Of a DNA stretch of 5,910 bases, positions 1 through 5,440 are shown in pieces (within the stretch, counting starts at the first letter, position 1; each line of letters starts with the position of its first letter). The notes under the pieces were generated by a model. It ran no database searches. It saw nothing but the letters and a program-made list of their open reading frames with translations, and had not been told where the DNA came from. The translations under genes and the position numbers were made by a program. Origin of the DNA: Gammaproteobacteria bacterium (GTDB lineage: Bacteria > Pseudomonadota > Gammaproteobacteria > J044); contig JALWNJ010000129.1 in the NCBI GenBank assembly GCA_026995955.1, forward strand, positions 1-5,910. Direction: 5' to 3'.

Positions 1-133
1 ACTCGCCACCGCCAAACTGCTCCGCCGACACCTTCGTCAGCGCCGCCGTCAGCGTCGTCTTGCCATGGTCCACGTGACCAATCGTGCCCACATTCACATG
101 CGGCTTCGTGCGTTCAAACTTTTCCTTGGACAT
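1..133 (-). CDS. tuf: Elongation factor Tu, N-terminal 44 residues (cut by window edge)
   Basis: EF-Tu is the cytoplasmic GTPase that delivers aminoacyl-tRNA to the ribosome. The ATG is at 133-131. The visible protein opens [20 protein letters not shown] and continues with VDHGKTTLT, so the P-loop G1 motif GHVDHGKT is intact at residues 19-26. The rest of the gene lies beyond position 1. A GAGAG stretch a few bases before the ATG is a plausible ribosome binding site. The gene follows tRNA-Thr(GGU) by 42 nt with no terminator between them, as in the E. coli thrU-tyrU-glyT-thrT-tufB operon, so this copy is inferred to be the tufB-position gene, co-transcribed with the tRNAs. Codon choice is strongly G-ending: all six visible Thr codons are ACG, all four Val codons GTG and all three Ala codons GCG. 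Family assignment is very secure. Confidence 0.97.
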   Translation of the reverse strand, partial: MSKEKFERTKPHVNVGTIGHVDHGKTTLTAALTKVSAEQFGGGE

Positions 134-175
134 AGTCTCTCAACCCCATCAAGCGTTTCGATGATCCGAAATGTC

Positions 176-250
<75 letters not shown>

Positions 251-339
251 CAAAAACCGTCGCGAGGACCGAGGAACAAGGAACGAGGAACACTGCTGCC
301 CCTCGCTCCCCGGCCCTCGTCACTCGGCCCTCGTTCGTC
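251..339. repeat. Short-period GAGGAAC-like repeat with hairpin potential in the tRNA-Gly/tRNA-Thr spacer
   Basis: This 89-nt spacer carries degenerate 7-8 nt repeats. On the plus strand, GAGGAC/GAGGAAC/AAGGAAC/GAGGAAC units occupy about 264-290, followed at about 300-338 by CCCTCGT/CACTCGG-type units, which are roughly the reverse complement of the first set. The two halves can pair: 280-288 (GGAACGAGG) against 301-309 (CCTCGCTCC) is 8 of 9 around a 12-nt loop, and the flanking units allow further imperfect pairing. In the tRNA transcript this would be a stem-loop between tRNA-Gly and tRNA-Thr. It may affect RNA processing or be a dispersed intergenic repeat; neither is shown by the sequence. 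Confidence 0.55.
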
Positions 340-413
340 TGGAGCGGGTGATGGGAATCGAACCCACGTATTCAGCTTGGAAGGCTGAAGTTCTACCATT
401 GAACTACACCCGC
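340..413 (-). tRNA. tRNA-Gly (anticodon UCC)
   Basis: A 74-nt cloverleaf on the minus strand. The acceptor stem is GCGGGTG/CACCCGC, D-stem GTTC/GAAC, anticodon stem TCAGC/GCTGA with loop CTTCCAA (anticodon TCC), and T-stem GTGGG/CCCAT with loop TTCGATT. The discriminator is U and CCA is encoded. It reads GGA/GGG and corresponds in place and anticodon to E. coli glyT. A 65-nt spacer separates it from tRNA-Tyr upstream, so the two are inferred to be on one transcript. Confidence 0.97.
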
Positions 414-478
414 CGAACTTCACCCGACACCATCTGCCGGTCCGCCGGCCGCACCCGGTGCCTGCCGCACGGTCTTTC

Positions 479-563
479 TGGTGGAGGGGGGAGGATTCGA
501 ACCTCCGAAGGCTGAGCCAGCAGATTTACAGTCTGCCCCCTTTGGCCACTCGGGAACCCCTCC
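479..563 (-). tRNA. tRNA-Tyr (anticodon GUA)
   Basis: An 85-nt class II tRNA with a long variable arm. The acceptor stem is GGAGGGG/CCCCTCC, the anticodon stem GCAGA/TCTGC encloses CTGTAAA (anticodon GTA), the extra arm follows, and the T-stem GGAGG/CCTCC encloses TTCGAAT. The discriminator is A and CCA is encoded. It reads UAC/UAU and sits where E. coli has tyrU. In this genome it is the first gene of its transcription unit, only about 9 nt after the predicted transcription start. Confidence 0.97.
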
Positions 564-571
564 GAAATGAA

Positions 572-607
572 GCGCGCAATTTTGACGCCGATCACCGCCC
601 CTGTCAA
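572..607 (-). promoter_or_regulatory. Sigma-70 promoter of the tRNA-Tyr/Gly/Thr-tuf operon
   Basis: Reading the minus strand, a perfect -35 TTGACA lies at 607-602. A 17-nt spacer (601-585) follows, then CAAAAT at 584-579, a 4/6 match to TATAAT. The bases between the -10 and the expected start near 572 are GC-rich (TGCGCGC), a discriminator type known from stringently controlled stable-RNA promoters. tRNA-Tyr begins at 563. Position, spacing and discriminator together make this the likely driver of the operon; stringent regulation is inference. Confidence 0.75.
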
Positions 608-655
608 GGCCTGCATCGGCCCTGAGCATGAATTGTTGAGCTGGTTCTGGTAGGA

Positions 656-705
656 TGCCGCCGCCGGCGCCGTCCGCGGCGCGTATTCTGCCCGATCCGG
701 CGGCA
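656..705 (+). other. Nested GC-rich hairpin upstream of ugd
   Basis: The ugd upstream region contains an 8-bp inverted repeat, TGCCGCCG at 656-663 with CGGCGGCA at 698-705. Inside it is a perfect 6-bp stem, GCGCCG at 667-672 with CGGCGC at 677-682, closing a TCCG tetraloop. I found no convincing sigma-70 promoter for ugd between 608 and 752; the best -10-like strings (TAGGAT at 651, TATTCT at 684) lack a matching -35. If transcription starts before 656 this would be a structured leader. GC-rich sequence forms such stems easily, so a function is uncertain. Confidence 0.3.
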
Positions 706-752
706 GATGCAACCCCCCGGCTGCCCCATAACCGAGCGGCACAGGAGACATC

Positions 753-2090
753 ATGGACATCACCATCTACGGTTCCGGCTATGTTGGCCTGGTCACCGGC
801 GCCTGTCTGGCGCAGGTCGGCAATCGCGTGCTGTGCGTGGACATCGACCCGGACAAGATCGAGCGCCTGCAGCGCGGCGAGGTGCCGATCTACGAGCCCG
901 GGCTGGACGAGCTGATCGAGAACAACATGGCCGCCGGCCGCCTCGGCTTCACGCTGGACGCCGCCGAGGGCGTGCGCCACGGCCTGTTCCAGTTCATCGC
1001 CGTGGGCACACCACCGGACGAGGACGGCTCTGCCGATCTGCGCCATGTGCTGGCGGTGGCCGACACCATCGCCCGCCACATGGACGAGTACCGCATCGTG
1101 GTGGACAAGTCCACGGTACCGGTGGGCACCGCCGACCGGGTGCGCGACACCATCTCGGCGCGTCTCGCCGAGCGCGGCGTCGAGGTGGAATTCGATGTCG
1201 TCTCCAACCCCGAGTTCCTCAAGGAAGGTGCGGCCATCGACGATTTCATGAAGCCCGACCGCATCGTCATCGGAACCGACAACCCGCGCACCACCGAGCT
1301 GATGCGGGCCCTGTACGCCCCCTTCAACCGCAACCACGACCGCCTCATCGCCATGGACATCCGCTCGGCGGAGCTGACCAAGTACGCGGCCAATGCCCTG
1401 CTGGCCACCAAGATCAGCTTCATGAACGAACTGGCCAACCTGGCCGAGCGGCTGGGCGCCGACATCGAATCGGTACGCATCGGCATCGGATCCGATCCGC
1501 GCATCGGCTACCACTTCATCTACCCGGGCTGCGGCTACGGCGGCTCCTGCTTCCCCAAGGACGTACAGGCGCTGGAGCGCACCGCGCGCGAGGTCGGCTA
1601 CGAGGCCGAGCTGCTGCAGTCGGTGGAGCGGGTGAACAACCGCCAGAAGCGGCGTCTGTTCGAGAAGATCCGCGACCATTTCGGCGGCCAGATCGCCGGT
1701 CGCACCATCGCCCTGTGGGGACTGGCCTTCAAGCCCAACACAGACGACATGCGCGAGGCGCCGAGCCGGGTGCTGATGGAGCAACTCTGGGCGGCGGGCG
1801 CACGGGTGCGCGCCTACGACCCGGTGGCCATGGACGAGTGCCGCCGCCTCTACGGCGACCGCGACGATCTGGAACTCGCCGATTCCGCCGCGCACGCGCT
1901 GGAGGGTGCCGATGCGCTGGCCATCGTCACCGAATGGCAGGAGTTCCGCAGCCCGGACTTCGAGCAGATGCGGGAAAGACTGGCCGAGCCACTGATCTTC
2001 GACGGACGCAACCTGTACGACCCGGAGCGCCTGCAACAGGCCGGATTCCGCTACTACGCCATCGGTCGGGGCGCCAACGAGACCACCTGA
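753..2090 (+). CDS. ugd: UDP-glucose 6-dehydrogenase
   Basis: A cytoplasmic enzyme that oxidises UDP-glucose twice with 2 NAD+ to UDP-glucuronate, a precursor for exopolysaccharide, capsule or lipid A-related sugars. The 445 residues are a usual length for the bacterial family. The N-terminal Rossmann motif GSGYVGL is at residues 7-13. STVPVGT and [15 protein letters not shown] lie in the NAD domain, and [17 protein letters not shown] forms the central helix. The catalytic Cys is C266 in [10 protein letters not shown]. The C-terminal UDP-binding domain has [18 protein letters not shown]. The start is supported by AGGAG at 743-747, 5 nt before ATG. The gene is on the opposite strand to its neighbours and lies inside an otherwise conserved tRNA cluster, divergent from tRNA-Tyr and convergent with tRNA-Thr(UGU). 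It is a lone gene here with no polysaccharide partners visible. It is complete with all key residues; the family call is secure, the end pathway is not visible. Confidence 0.96.
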   Translation: MDITIYGSGYVGLVTGACLAQVGNRVLCVDIDPDKIERLQRGEVPIYEPGLDELIENNMAAGRLGFTLDAAEGVRHGLFQFIAVGTPPDEDGSADLRHVLAVADTIARHMDEYRIVVDKSTVPVGTADRVRDTISARLAERGVEVEFDVVSNPEFLKEGAAIDDFMKPDRIVIGTDNPRTTELMRALYAPFNRNHDRLIAMDIRSAELTKYAANALLATKISFMNELANLAERLGADIESVRIGIGSDPRIGYHFIYPGCGYGGSCFPKDVQALERTAREVGYEAELLQSVERVNNRQKRRLFEKIRDHFGGQIAGRTIALWGLAFKPNTDDMREAPSRVLMEQLWAAGARVRAYDPVAMDECRRLYGDRDDLELADSAAHALEGADALAIVTEWQEFRSPDFEQMRERLAEPLIFDGRNLYDPERLQQAGFRYYAIGRGANETT

Positions 2091-2118
2091 GACCTGAGCC
2101 GTGCCGCGGATGGACGAA

Positions 2119-2138
2119 CGGGGCCCAGAAGGGCCCCG
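2119..2138. terminator. Perfect 8-bp GC hairpin between convergent ugd and tRNA-Thr
   Basis: CGGGGCCC (2119-2126) pairs perfectly with GGGCCCCG (2131-2138) around an AGAA tetraloop. It lies in the 61-nt gap between the ugd stop (2090) and the 3' end of tRNA-Thr (2152), where two converging transcripts must end. Neither side has a proper T-run; the minus strand continues TTCGTCC. It may therefore be a weak intrinsic terminator, a 3'-end stabilising hairpin, or work with another factor. Bidirectional use is inferred from position. Confidence 0.5.
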
Positions 2139-2151
2139 CTACGCAGGCAAG

Positions 2152-2227
2152 TGGAGCTGGAGACAGGAGTCGAACCCGCGACATCCTCATTACAAGTGAG
2201 GCGCTCTACCAACTGAGCTACTCCAGC
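2152..2227 (-). tRNA. tRNA-Thr (anticodon UGU)
   Basis: A 76-nt cloverleaf. The acceptor stem is GCTGGAG/CTCCAGC, D-stem GCTC/GAGC, and the anticodon stem CCTCA/TGAGG encloses CTTGTAA (anticodon TGT). The T-stem GCGGG/CCTGT has two G-U pairs and loop TTCGACT. The discriminator is U and CCA is encoded. It reads ACA/ACG and is the counterpart of E. coli thrU, normally next to tyrU. Here ugd separates it from tRNA-Tyr by about 1.6 kb, and it has its own promoter. Confidence 0.97.
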
Positions 2228-2230
2228 AAG

Positions 2231-2266
2231 CGCAGGCATTATAGTGGCGCGGCGCGATGCGCTCAA
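2231..2266 (-). promoter_or_regulatory. Sigma-70 promoter of tRNA-Thr(UGU), overlapping the SPOR gene stop codon
   Basis: On the minus strand, TTGAGC at 2266-2261 is followed by a 17-nt spacer and a perfect TATAAT at 2243-2238. The GC-rich segment GCCTGCGC follows, and transcription is expected to start around 2231, about 4 nt before the tRNA. The -35 hexamer contains the TGA stop codon (2265-2263) of the SPOR gene. No terminator separates the protein operon from this tRNA, so read-through from birA-coaX-SPOR could also feed it. Confidence 0.75.
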
Positions 2267-2949
2267 TCCGCCGGACAGCTGCGATCCACGCGCGTCAGGC
2301 GGCGGTTTCCGGCCAGCAGTGCCTGCAGTGCCTCCTGCGGCAACCGGGCATCGCCCTCCTCGCGATAGTCCACCCACCAGTTGGTGCGGGCGCGCCGGCG
2401 CACCCGCTTGCGCGGCTGGTAGCCCATCGCCCGCAGCTTCGCCAGCCGCCGGTTGGCATGGAACTGGTCGCGGAACAGACCCAGCGAGATCGCATTGCGG
2501 TTTTCCGCCTCGTTGACGATGTAGAAGTCCTTGATGCCGCGGCGGGCAAGATCCCTGGCCACCCGCCGCGCCTCTGCGCGGCTCTTGCGCGGCGGCAGAT
2601 ACACCCAGTAGCCGACAAAGGCCTGTTCCTCCAGGTCGCGCAGCCTGGCACTCAGCCCCGCTTCGCGCAGTTGCCCCAGCACCTGCTGCGCTTCCTTGCG
2701 GTTCCGGAACGGCCCCAGGCTGTAGCAGGCAGCGACCGTCGACGGGGATTGCGCCTCGACGGCCCCCTCGCCCTGCGCCGCAGCCGAACCCGGCACCGGT
2801 TCCGGCTGCCGTTCCTGCAACAGCACCAGTTGCGTCACGCCGGGTTGTGGCGGCGGCAACCGATGTGCGGGCGCACCGGCAGGATGCCAGAGACGCCAGC
2901 CCAGGTAGGCTGCATTCAGCAGCAGGAGCACGATCAGCAGGATGCGCAT
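2263..2949 (-). CDS. SPOR-domain membrane protein
   Basis: A 228-residue protein, probably anchored in the inner membrane and acting in the periplasm. Residues 3-18 (after MR) are a single hydrophobic anchor, followed by a Pro/Gln/Ala-rich linker to about residue 70. Residues ~75-104 (CYSLGPF...) resemble half of a SPOR fold. Residues ~112-182 fit a SPOR domain: strand YWVYLPP, helix with repeated Ala/Arg, strand DFYIVN with AISLGLF, a second helix and a Lys/Arg-rich end. SPOR domains generally bind peptidoglycan glycan strands lacking stem peptides; the role of this protein is unknown to me. I chose ATG 2949, which overlaps the coaX stop as TGATG and has GGAA upstream. An in-frame ATG at 2955 is also possible. 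It is the third gene of birA-coaX-SPOR and is probably translationally coupled to coaX. Confidence 0.82.
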   Translation of the reverse strand: MRILLIVLLLLNAAYLGWRLWHPAGAPAHRLPPPQPGVTQLVLLQERQPEPVPGSAAAQGEGAVEAQSPSTVAACYSLGPFRNRKEAQQVLGQLREAGLSARLRDLEEQAFVGYWVYLPPRKSRAEARRVARDLARRGIKDFYIVNEAENRNAISLGLFRDQFHANRRLAKLRAMGYQPRKRVRRRARTNWWVDYREEGDARLPQEALQALLAGNRRLTRVDRSCPAD

Positions 2950-3671
2950 CAGCATTCCGATTCCAGCGCCAGTCCGTCGAGCACCAGATTCTGGCACAGC
3001 GTGGACGGGCTGCCCAGCAGTGACTGCACCAGCTCCGCATCCCCCCCGGTCACCAGCAACGCGGCGCGATCGGCGCCCAGCACGGCCTCCAGATCACCGA
3101 CCAGACGCTGCAGGCCGCCACCGACCAGGCCGCACAGCCCTGCGCCCAGCGCGGCCTCGGTGTCCTCGCTGCGCGCGGCCGACTGCCACGCTGCGGGAGC
3201 CAGCGCCGGCAGGCCGGTGCGTTCGGCCAGCGCCTCCCCCATCGGGCCCAGCCCGGGCAGGATCACCCCACCGGCGTGCCGGCCTTGCGCATCCAGCGCA
3301 TCGAGGGTGATCGCCGTCCCGGCATCGATCACGATGAGCGGCTCACCCGGTCGCTGTTCACAGGCCGCGCGCAGCGCCAGCAGCCGGTCCAGCCCCATCC
3401 GCTCGGGCCGGCTGTAGACCGGTCGCAACCGGGCCTGCAGCAGCGCCCGGTCCGGCTGGTGCGCCTCGAGGCCGTGCCGGGCCAGCAGGTCGCACAGCAA
3501 GGTCCGCCGTGCTTCGCGCCCCGGCAGACAGCACCAGACTGCCTCGACGCCGTCGAGCAGGGAAGGCAGGCCCCGTTCCAGCTCCGGCCAGCCCAGCACG
3601 CCCGCAGCCGGCGCCACGCCGACTCGACGCCACTTGAGCCGGGTGTTGCCGCCATCGATCAGCAATCGCAT
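2949..3671 (-). CDS. coaX: Type III pantothenate kinase
   Basis: It phosphorylates pantothenate with ATP, the first step of coenzyme A synthesis, in the cytoplasm. The 240-residue protein shows the acetate/sugar-kinase-like motifs of the family. DGGNTRLKW at residues 6-14 is the phosphate-binding loop, with Asp6. GLDR at 93-96 has the expected catalytic Asp95. DAGTAITLD spans 116-124, GGVILPG begins at 134, and TGGD lies near the C-terminus. The start at 3671 puts the phosphate loop at the N-terminus as usual, has GAGG 6 nt upstream, and leaves an 8-nt gap after the birA stop. Longer starts at 3686 or 3719 would overlap birA and add a non-conserved tail. E. coli has the unrelated type I kinase coaA at this locus. 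Type III enzymes are known to resist feedback by CoA. The last codon overlaps the SPOR gene start. Confidence 0.94.
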   Translation of the reverse strand: MRLLIDGGNTRLKWRRVGVAPAAGVLGWPELERGLPSLLDGVEAVWCCLPGREARRTLLCDLLARHGLEAHQPDRALLQARLRPVYSRPERMGLDRLLALRAACEQRPGEPLIVIDAGTAITLDALDAQGRHAGGVILPGLGPMGEALAERTGLPALAPAAWQSAARSEDTEAALGAGLCGLVGGGLQRLVGDLEAVLGADRAALLVTGGDAELVQSLLGSPSTLCQNLVLDGLALESEC

Positions 3672-3679
3672 CGCCTGCC

Positions 3680-4618
3680 TCACCATTGCACGATCCTGTC
3701 GCCGGCCGACACCGCGCATTCCCCTGTCCCCGTGTACAGTCGGTAGCTGCCGTCAGGCGCCAGCCCCTGCCCGAGTCCGGCCAGCCCGGACTCGGTACGC
3801 ACCGGCCTGCCGTGCAGGGCATCCACCTCGCGCGACCAGGCAGCCCGGATCCGCTGTGGCTCCAGCGGCTCGCGCAGCGCCTCGCCCAGGGCGCCGACCA
3901 GCGCGACCAGCAGGGTTTCGCGTATCGGGCATGCCCCCAGATCGGCCAGACTGACCGTATCCCGACCTGCCACCTTCGGCGCAGCCCGCACATTGATGCC
4001 GACACCCAGCACCAGACGGGCACGATCGCCGCGACTGCGCGATTGCGCCAGTATGCCCGCCAGCTTGCGGCGCCCCACCACCAGATCGTTGGGCCACTTG
4101 ATGGCCACGCGGGCCCGCGCTTCCGCGGGCAGGGCCTCACGCAGTGCCTGGCCGGCCCGCAGACCGATCCACAGCGGCGCCCGCACCCGCTCTGCCGACA
4201 CCGGCAGCGACAGCGAGAAGGTCAGCGCAGCCCCGGGCACGGCCCCCCAGCTTCGGCCATGCTGGCCGCGCCCGGCCAGCTGGCACTCGGCGACATGCAC
4301 CGTCGGCGCGGCATTCAGCGCCAGATCCAGGCCATCGTCATTGGTCGAGCCGGTCACCATGCGATAATCCAGTCGCCAGCCCAGCTCAAGCAGCCGCGCG
4401 CCCACGGACTCGATCGACAGGGGGTGCCATTTCACGGCCAGGGACAGGGTTTCCCCTTCCTGCAACAGGCCACAACCGGCCCTCTCCAGTGTATGGATCA
4501 ACGCCTCCATCTCGCACTCGCTGACGCCAAGCTGCTGGCGCAAGGCCGGCAACAAACGGGCCTCCGGCGCCTGGATCAGCATCCTCATCAGCTTGTCGGC
4601 AAGGGCTGCGACCGGCAT
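3680..4618 (-). CDS. birA: Bifunctional biotin-[acetyl-CoA-carboxylase] ligase / biotin operon repressor
   Basis: It makes biotinyl-5'-AMP and transfers biotin to the biotin carboxyl carrier protein of acetyl-CoA carboxylase; family members with an N-terminal winged helix also repress biotin genes. The 312 residues compare with 321 in E. coli. Residues ~10-60 look like the winged helix-turn-helix (QQLGVSECEMEALIHTLE). The catalytic part has GSTN at 90-93, GRGQHGR at 116-122, KWPND at 174-178, KLAGIL at 185-190 and GVGINV. The C-terminal SH3-like cap ends in DRIVQW. In the adenylate-binding loop, Gln119 and His120 stand where E. coli has Arg118 and Arg119. The ATG at 4618 has no Shine-Dalgarno sequence; in-frame ATGs at 4588 and 4582 are alternatives that would shorten the winged helix. 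First gene of a tight operon with coaX; no classical BirA operator is visible. Confidence 0.94.
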   Translation of the reverse strand: MPVAALADKLMRMLIQAPEARLLPALRQQLGVSECEMEALIHTLERAGCGLLQEGETLSLAVKWHPLSIESVGARLLELGWRLDYRMVTGSTNDDGLDLALNAAPTVHVAECQLAGRGQHGRSWGAVPGAALTFSLSLPVSAERVRAPLWIGLRAGQALREALPAEARARVAIKWPNDLVVGRRKLAGILAQSRSRGDRARLVLGVGINVRAAPKVAGRDTVSLADLGACPIRETLLVALVGALGEALREPLEPQRIRAAWSREVDALHGRPVRTESGLAGLGQGLAPDGSYRLYTGTGECAVSAGDRIVQW

Positions 4619-4659
4619 GCTTGGTATATACTCGTGTGGGAACGCAACGAAGCCTGCCG
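4619..4659. promoter_or_regulatory. 41-bp divergent birA / transglycosylase promoter region with palindromic -10
   Basis: The gap contains the perfect 8-bp palindrome GTATATAC at 4624-4631. On the plus strand it gives TATACT (4627-4632, 5/6 match) or an extended -10, TGGTATATA (4622-4630), placing the transglycosylase start near 4639. On the minus strand TATATA (4630-4625) would place the birA transcript start around its own ATG at 4618. No good -35 is visible on either strand, so both promoters are tentative. Confidence 0.4.
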
Positions 4660-5340
4660 ATGATCAAGCCCGGAGTCAAATTGCTGGCCGCAGCGATCGG
4701 CACCAGCCTGCTGATCACACCGCCGGCGCAAGCACGAGACATCTTCGTCTTCAAGGAGGACGATGGCACCGTATGGCTCACCGATCATCGTGCCATGCCG
4801 GATGGCATGACCTACATTGGCCGCCATGGGCGGCCGACTGCGACCCGATCCTGCATCGGCGTCGACGAGACACGGATGCAGGAGCGCGAATCGCCCTACC
4901 TGTACTGGATACACCATTATGCCGGCATCTACGATCTCGACCCCGATCTGGTCCGTGCCGTCATCCGCGTCGAATCCTGTTTCGATCGTCGTGCCGTATC
5001 CCGTGTCGGCGCACAGGGACTGATGCAGCTGATGCCCCAGACCGCGCGCGAACTGGGAGTAAGCGATCCCTTCAATGGCCGTGACAATCTGGCCGCGGGC
5101 ATGTCCTACCTGCGACGCATGCTGAACCAGTTCAACGAAGACGTGCGTCTGGCGCTGGCCGCCTACAATGCCGGCCCCAATGCCGTACGCCGATACAACG
5201 GCATTCCTCCGTACGCAGAGACTCGGGGCTATGTAAAGCGCATCATGGCATTGTACCGGCAGCTCAGGGAACGGCGGCTGGGCCTGGCCGAAACCGCCAC
5301 AGACAAAACGAAGGCCAACAGCAGGAACGACGCGCGTTGA
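4660..5340 (+). CDS. Secreted lytic murein transglycosylase, SLT (family 1) domain
   Basis: A 226-residue exported enzyme predicted to cleave the MurNAc-GlcNAc bond of peptidoglycan, giving 1,6-anhydro-MurNAc ends. Residues 1-25 form a signal peptide (Lys3/Lys7, hydrophobic core, cleavage after AQA). Residues ~27-44 (IFVFKEDDGTVWLTDHR) resemble a short DUF4124-like strand module. The SLT domain spans ~80-205: VIRVES holds the catalytic Glu105, followed by GAQGLMQLMPQTA (117-129), NLAAGMSYL and AYNAGPNAV (168-176). Cys65 and Cys107, next to the catalytic Glu, might form a disulfide. The C-terminal tail is charged and polar. ATG 4660 is chosen because it begins the signal peptide; the in-frame TTG at 4621 would add 13 residues and overlap the promoter-like palindrome. 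The Shine-Dalgarno is weak. It lies where E. coli carries murB, between rrn and birA, and runs head-on into the rRNA operon. Confidence 0.9.
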   Translation: MIKPGVKLLAAAIGTSLLITPPAQARDIFVFKEDDGTVWLTDHRAMPDGMTYIGRHGRPTATRSCIGVDETRMQERESPYLYWIHHYAGIYDLDPDLVRAVIRVESCFDRRAVSRVGAQGLMQLMPQTARELGVSDPFNGRDNLAAGMSYLRRMLNQFNEDVRLALAAYNAGPNAVRRYNGIPPYAETRGYVKRIMALYRQLRERRLGLAETATDKTKANSRNDAR

Positions 5341-5394
5341 AGAAACGGGCGCGGGAACGAGTCCAGGCGTAGCGTGAACGGGGGTGCCGAACCG

Positions 5395-5433
5395 AAAAAA
5401 GAAAACGCCCGCAGCGAGCGCTGCGGGCGTTTT
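5395..5433. terminator. Strong bidirectional intrinsic terminator between the rRNA operon and the transglycosylase gene
   Basis: A perfect 14-bp stem, 5402-5415 with 5420-5433, closes a GAGC tetraloop; its core is CGCCCGCAGC/GCTGCGGGCG. On the minus strand the stem is followed by TTTT-C-TTTTTT, a near-ideal rho-independent terminator just after 5S rRNA. On the plus strand only TTTT follows before GCG, so it is weaker for the transglycosylase transcript, whose stop codon ends 54 nt before the structure. Confidence 0.92.
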
Positions 5434-5440
5434 GCGATTA

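Noticed and set aside
251..339. CRISPR-like array
   Set aside because: Units are only 7-8 nt, degenerate and without spacers.
420..2036. Long minus-strand open frame (538 codons) opposite ugd
   Set aside because: It runs through tRNA-Tyr and is the antisense shadow of ugd. The translation is His/Gly/Ala/Val-rich, typical of GC-rich reverse frames, with no recognisable domain.
564..2151. ugd as cargo of a tRNA-integrating element
   Set aside because: I found no integrase, no inverted terminal repeats and no duplicated tRNA 3' end near 564-752 that would mark attachment sites; a simple rearrangement cannot be told apart from sequence alone.
707..2368. Plus-strand open frame of 553 codons overlapping ugd in another frame
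   Set aside because: Arg/Gly/His-rich shadow that also crosses tRNA-Thr and the SPOR gene; ugd in its own frame has every family motif.
2950..2997. Upstream start for the SPOR protein at 2997
   Set aside because: It would overlap coaX by 49 bases and put a non-hydrophobic tail before the membrane anchor; ATG 2949 with TGATG coupling is more natural.
2257..3417. Plus-strand open frame opposite the SPOR gene and coaX
   Set aside because: Antisense shadow; the minus-strand genes have recognisable domains and linked start/stop signals.
4621..4659. Upstream TTG start for the transglycosylase
   Set aside because: It adds 13 residues before a good signal peptide and begins inside the promoter-like palindrome; ATG 4660 fits better.
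3686..4663. Plus-strand open frame of 325 codons opposite birA
   Set aside because: Gln/His/Arg-rich antisense product without motifs; birA on the minus strand is clear.
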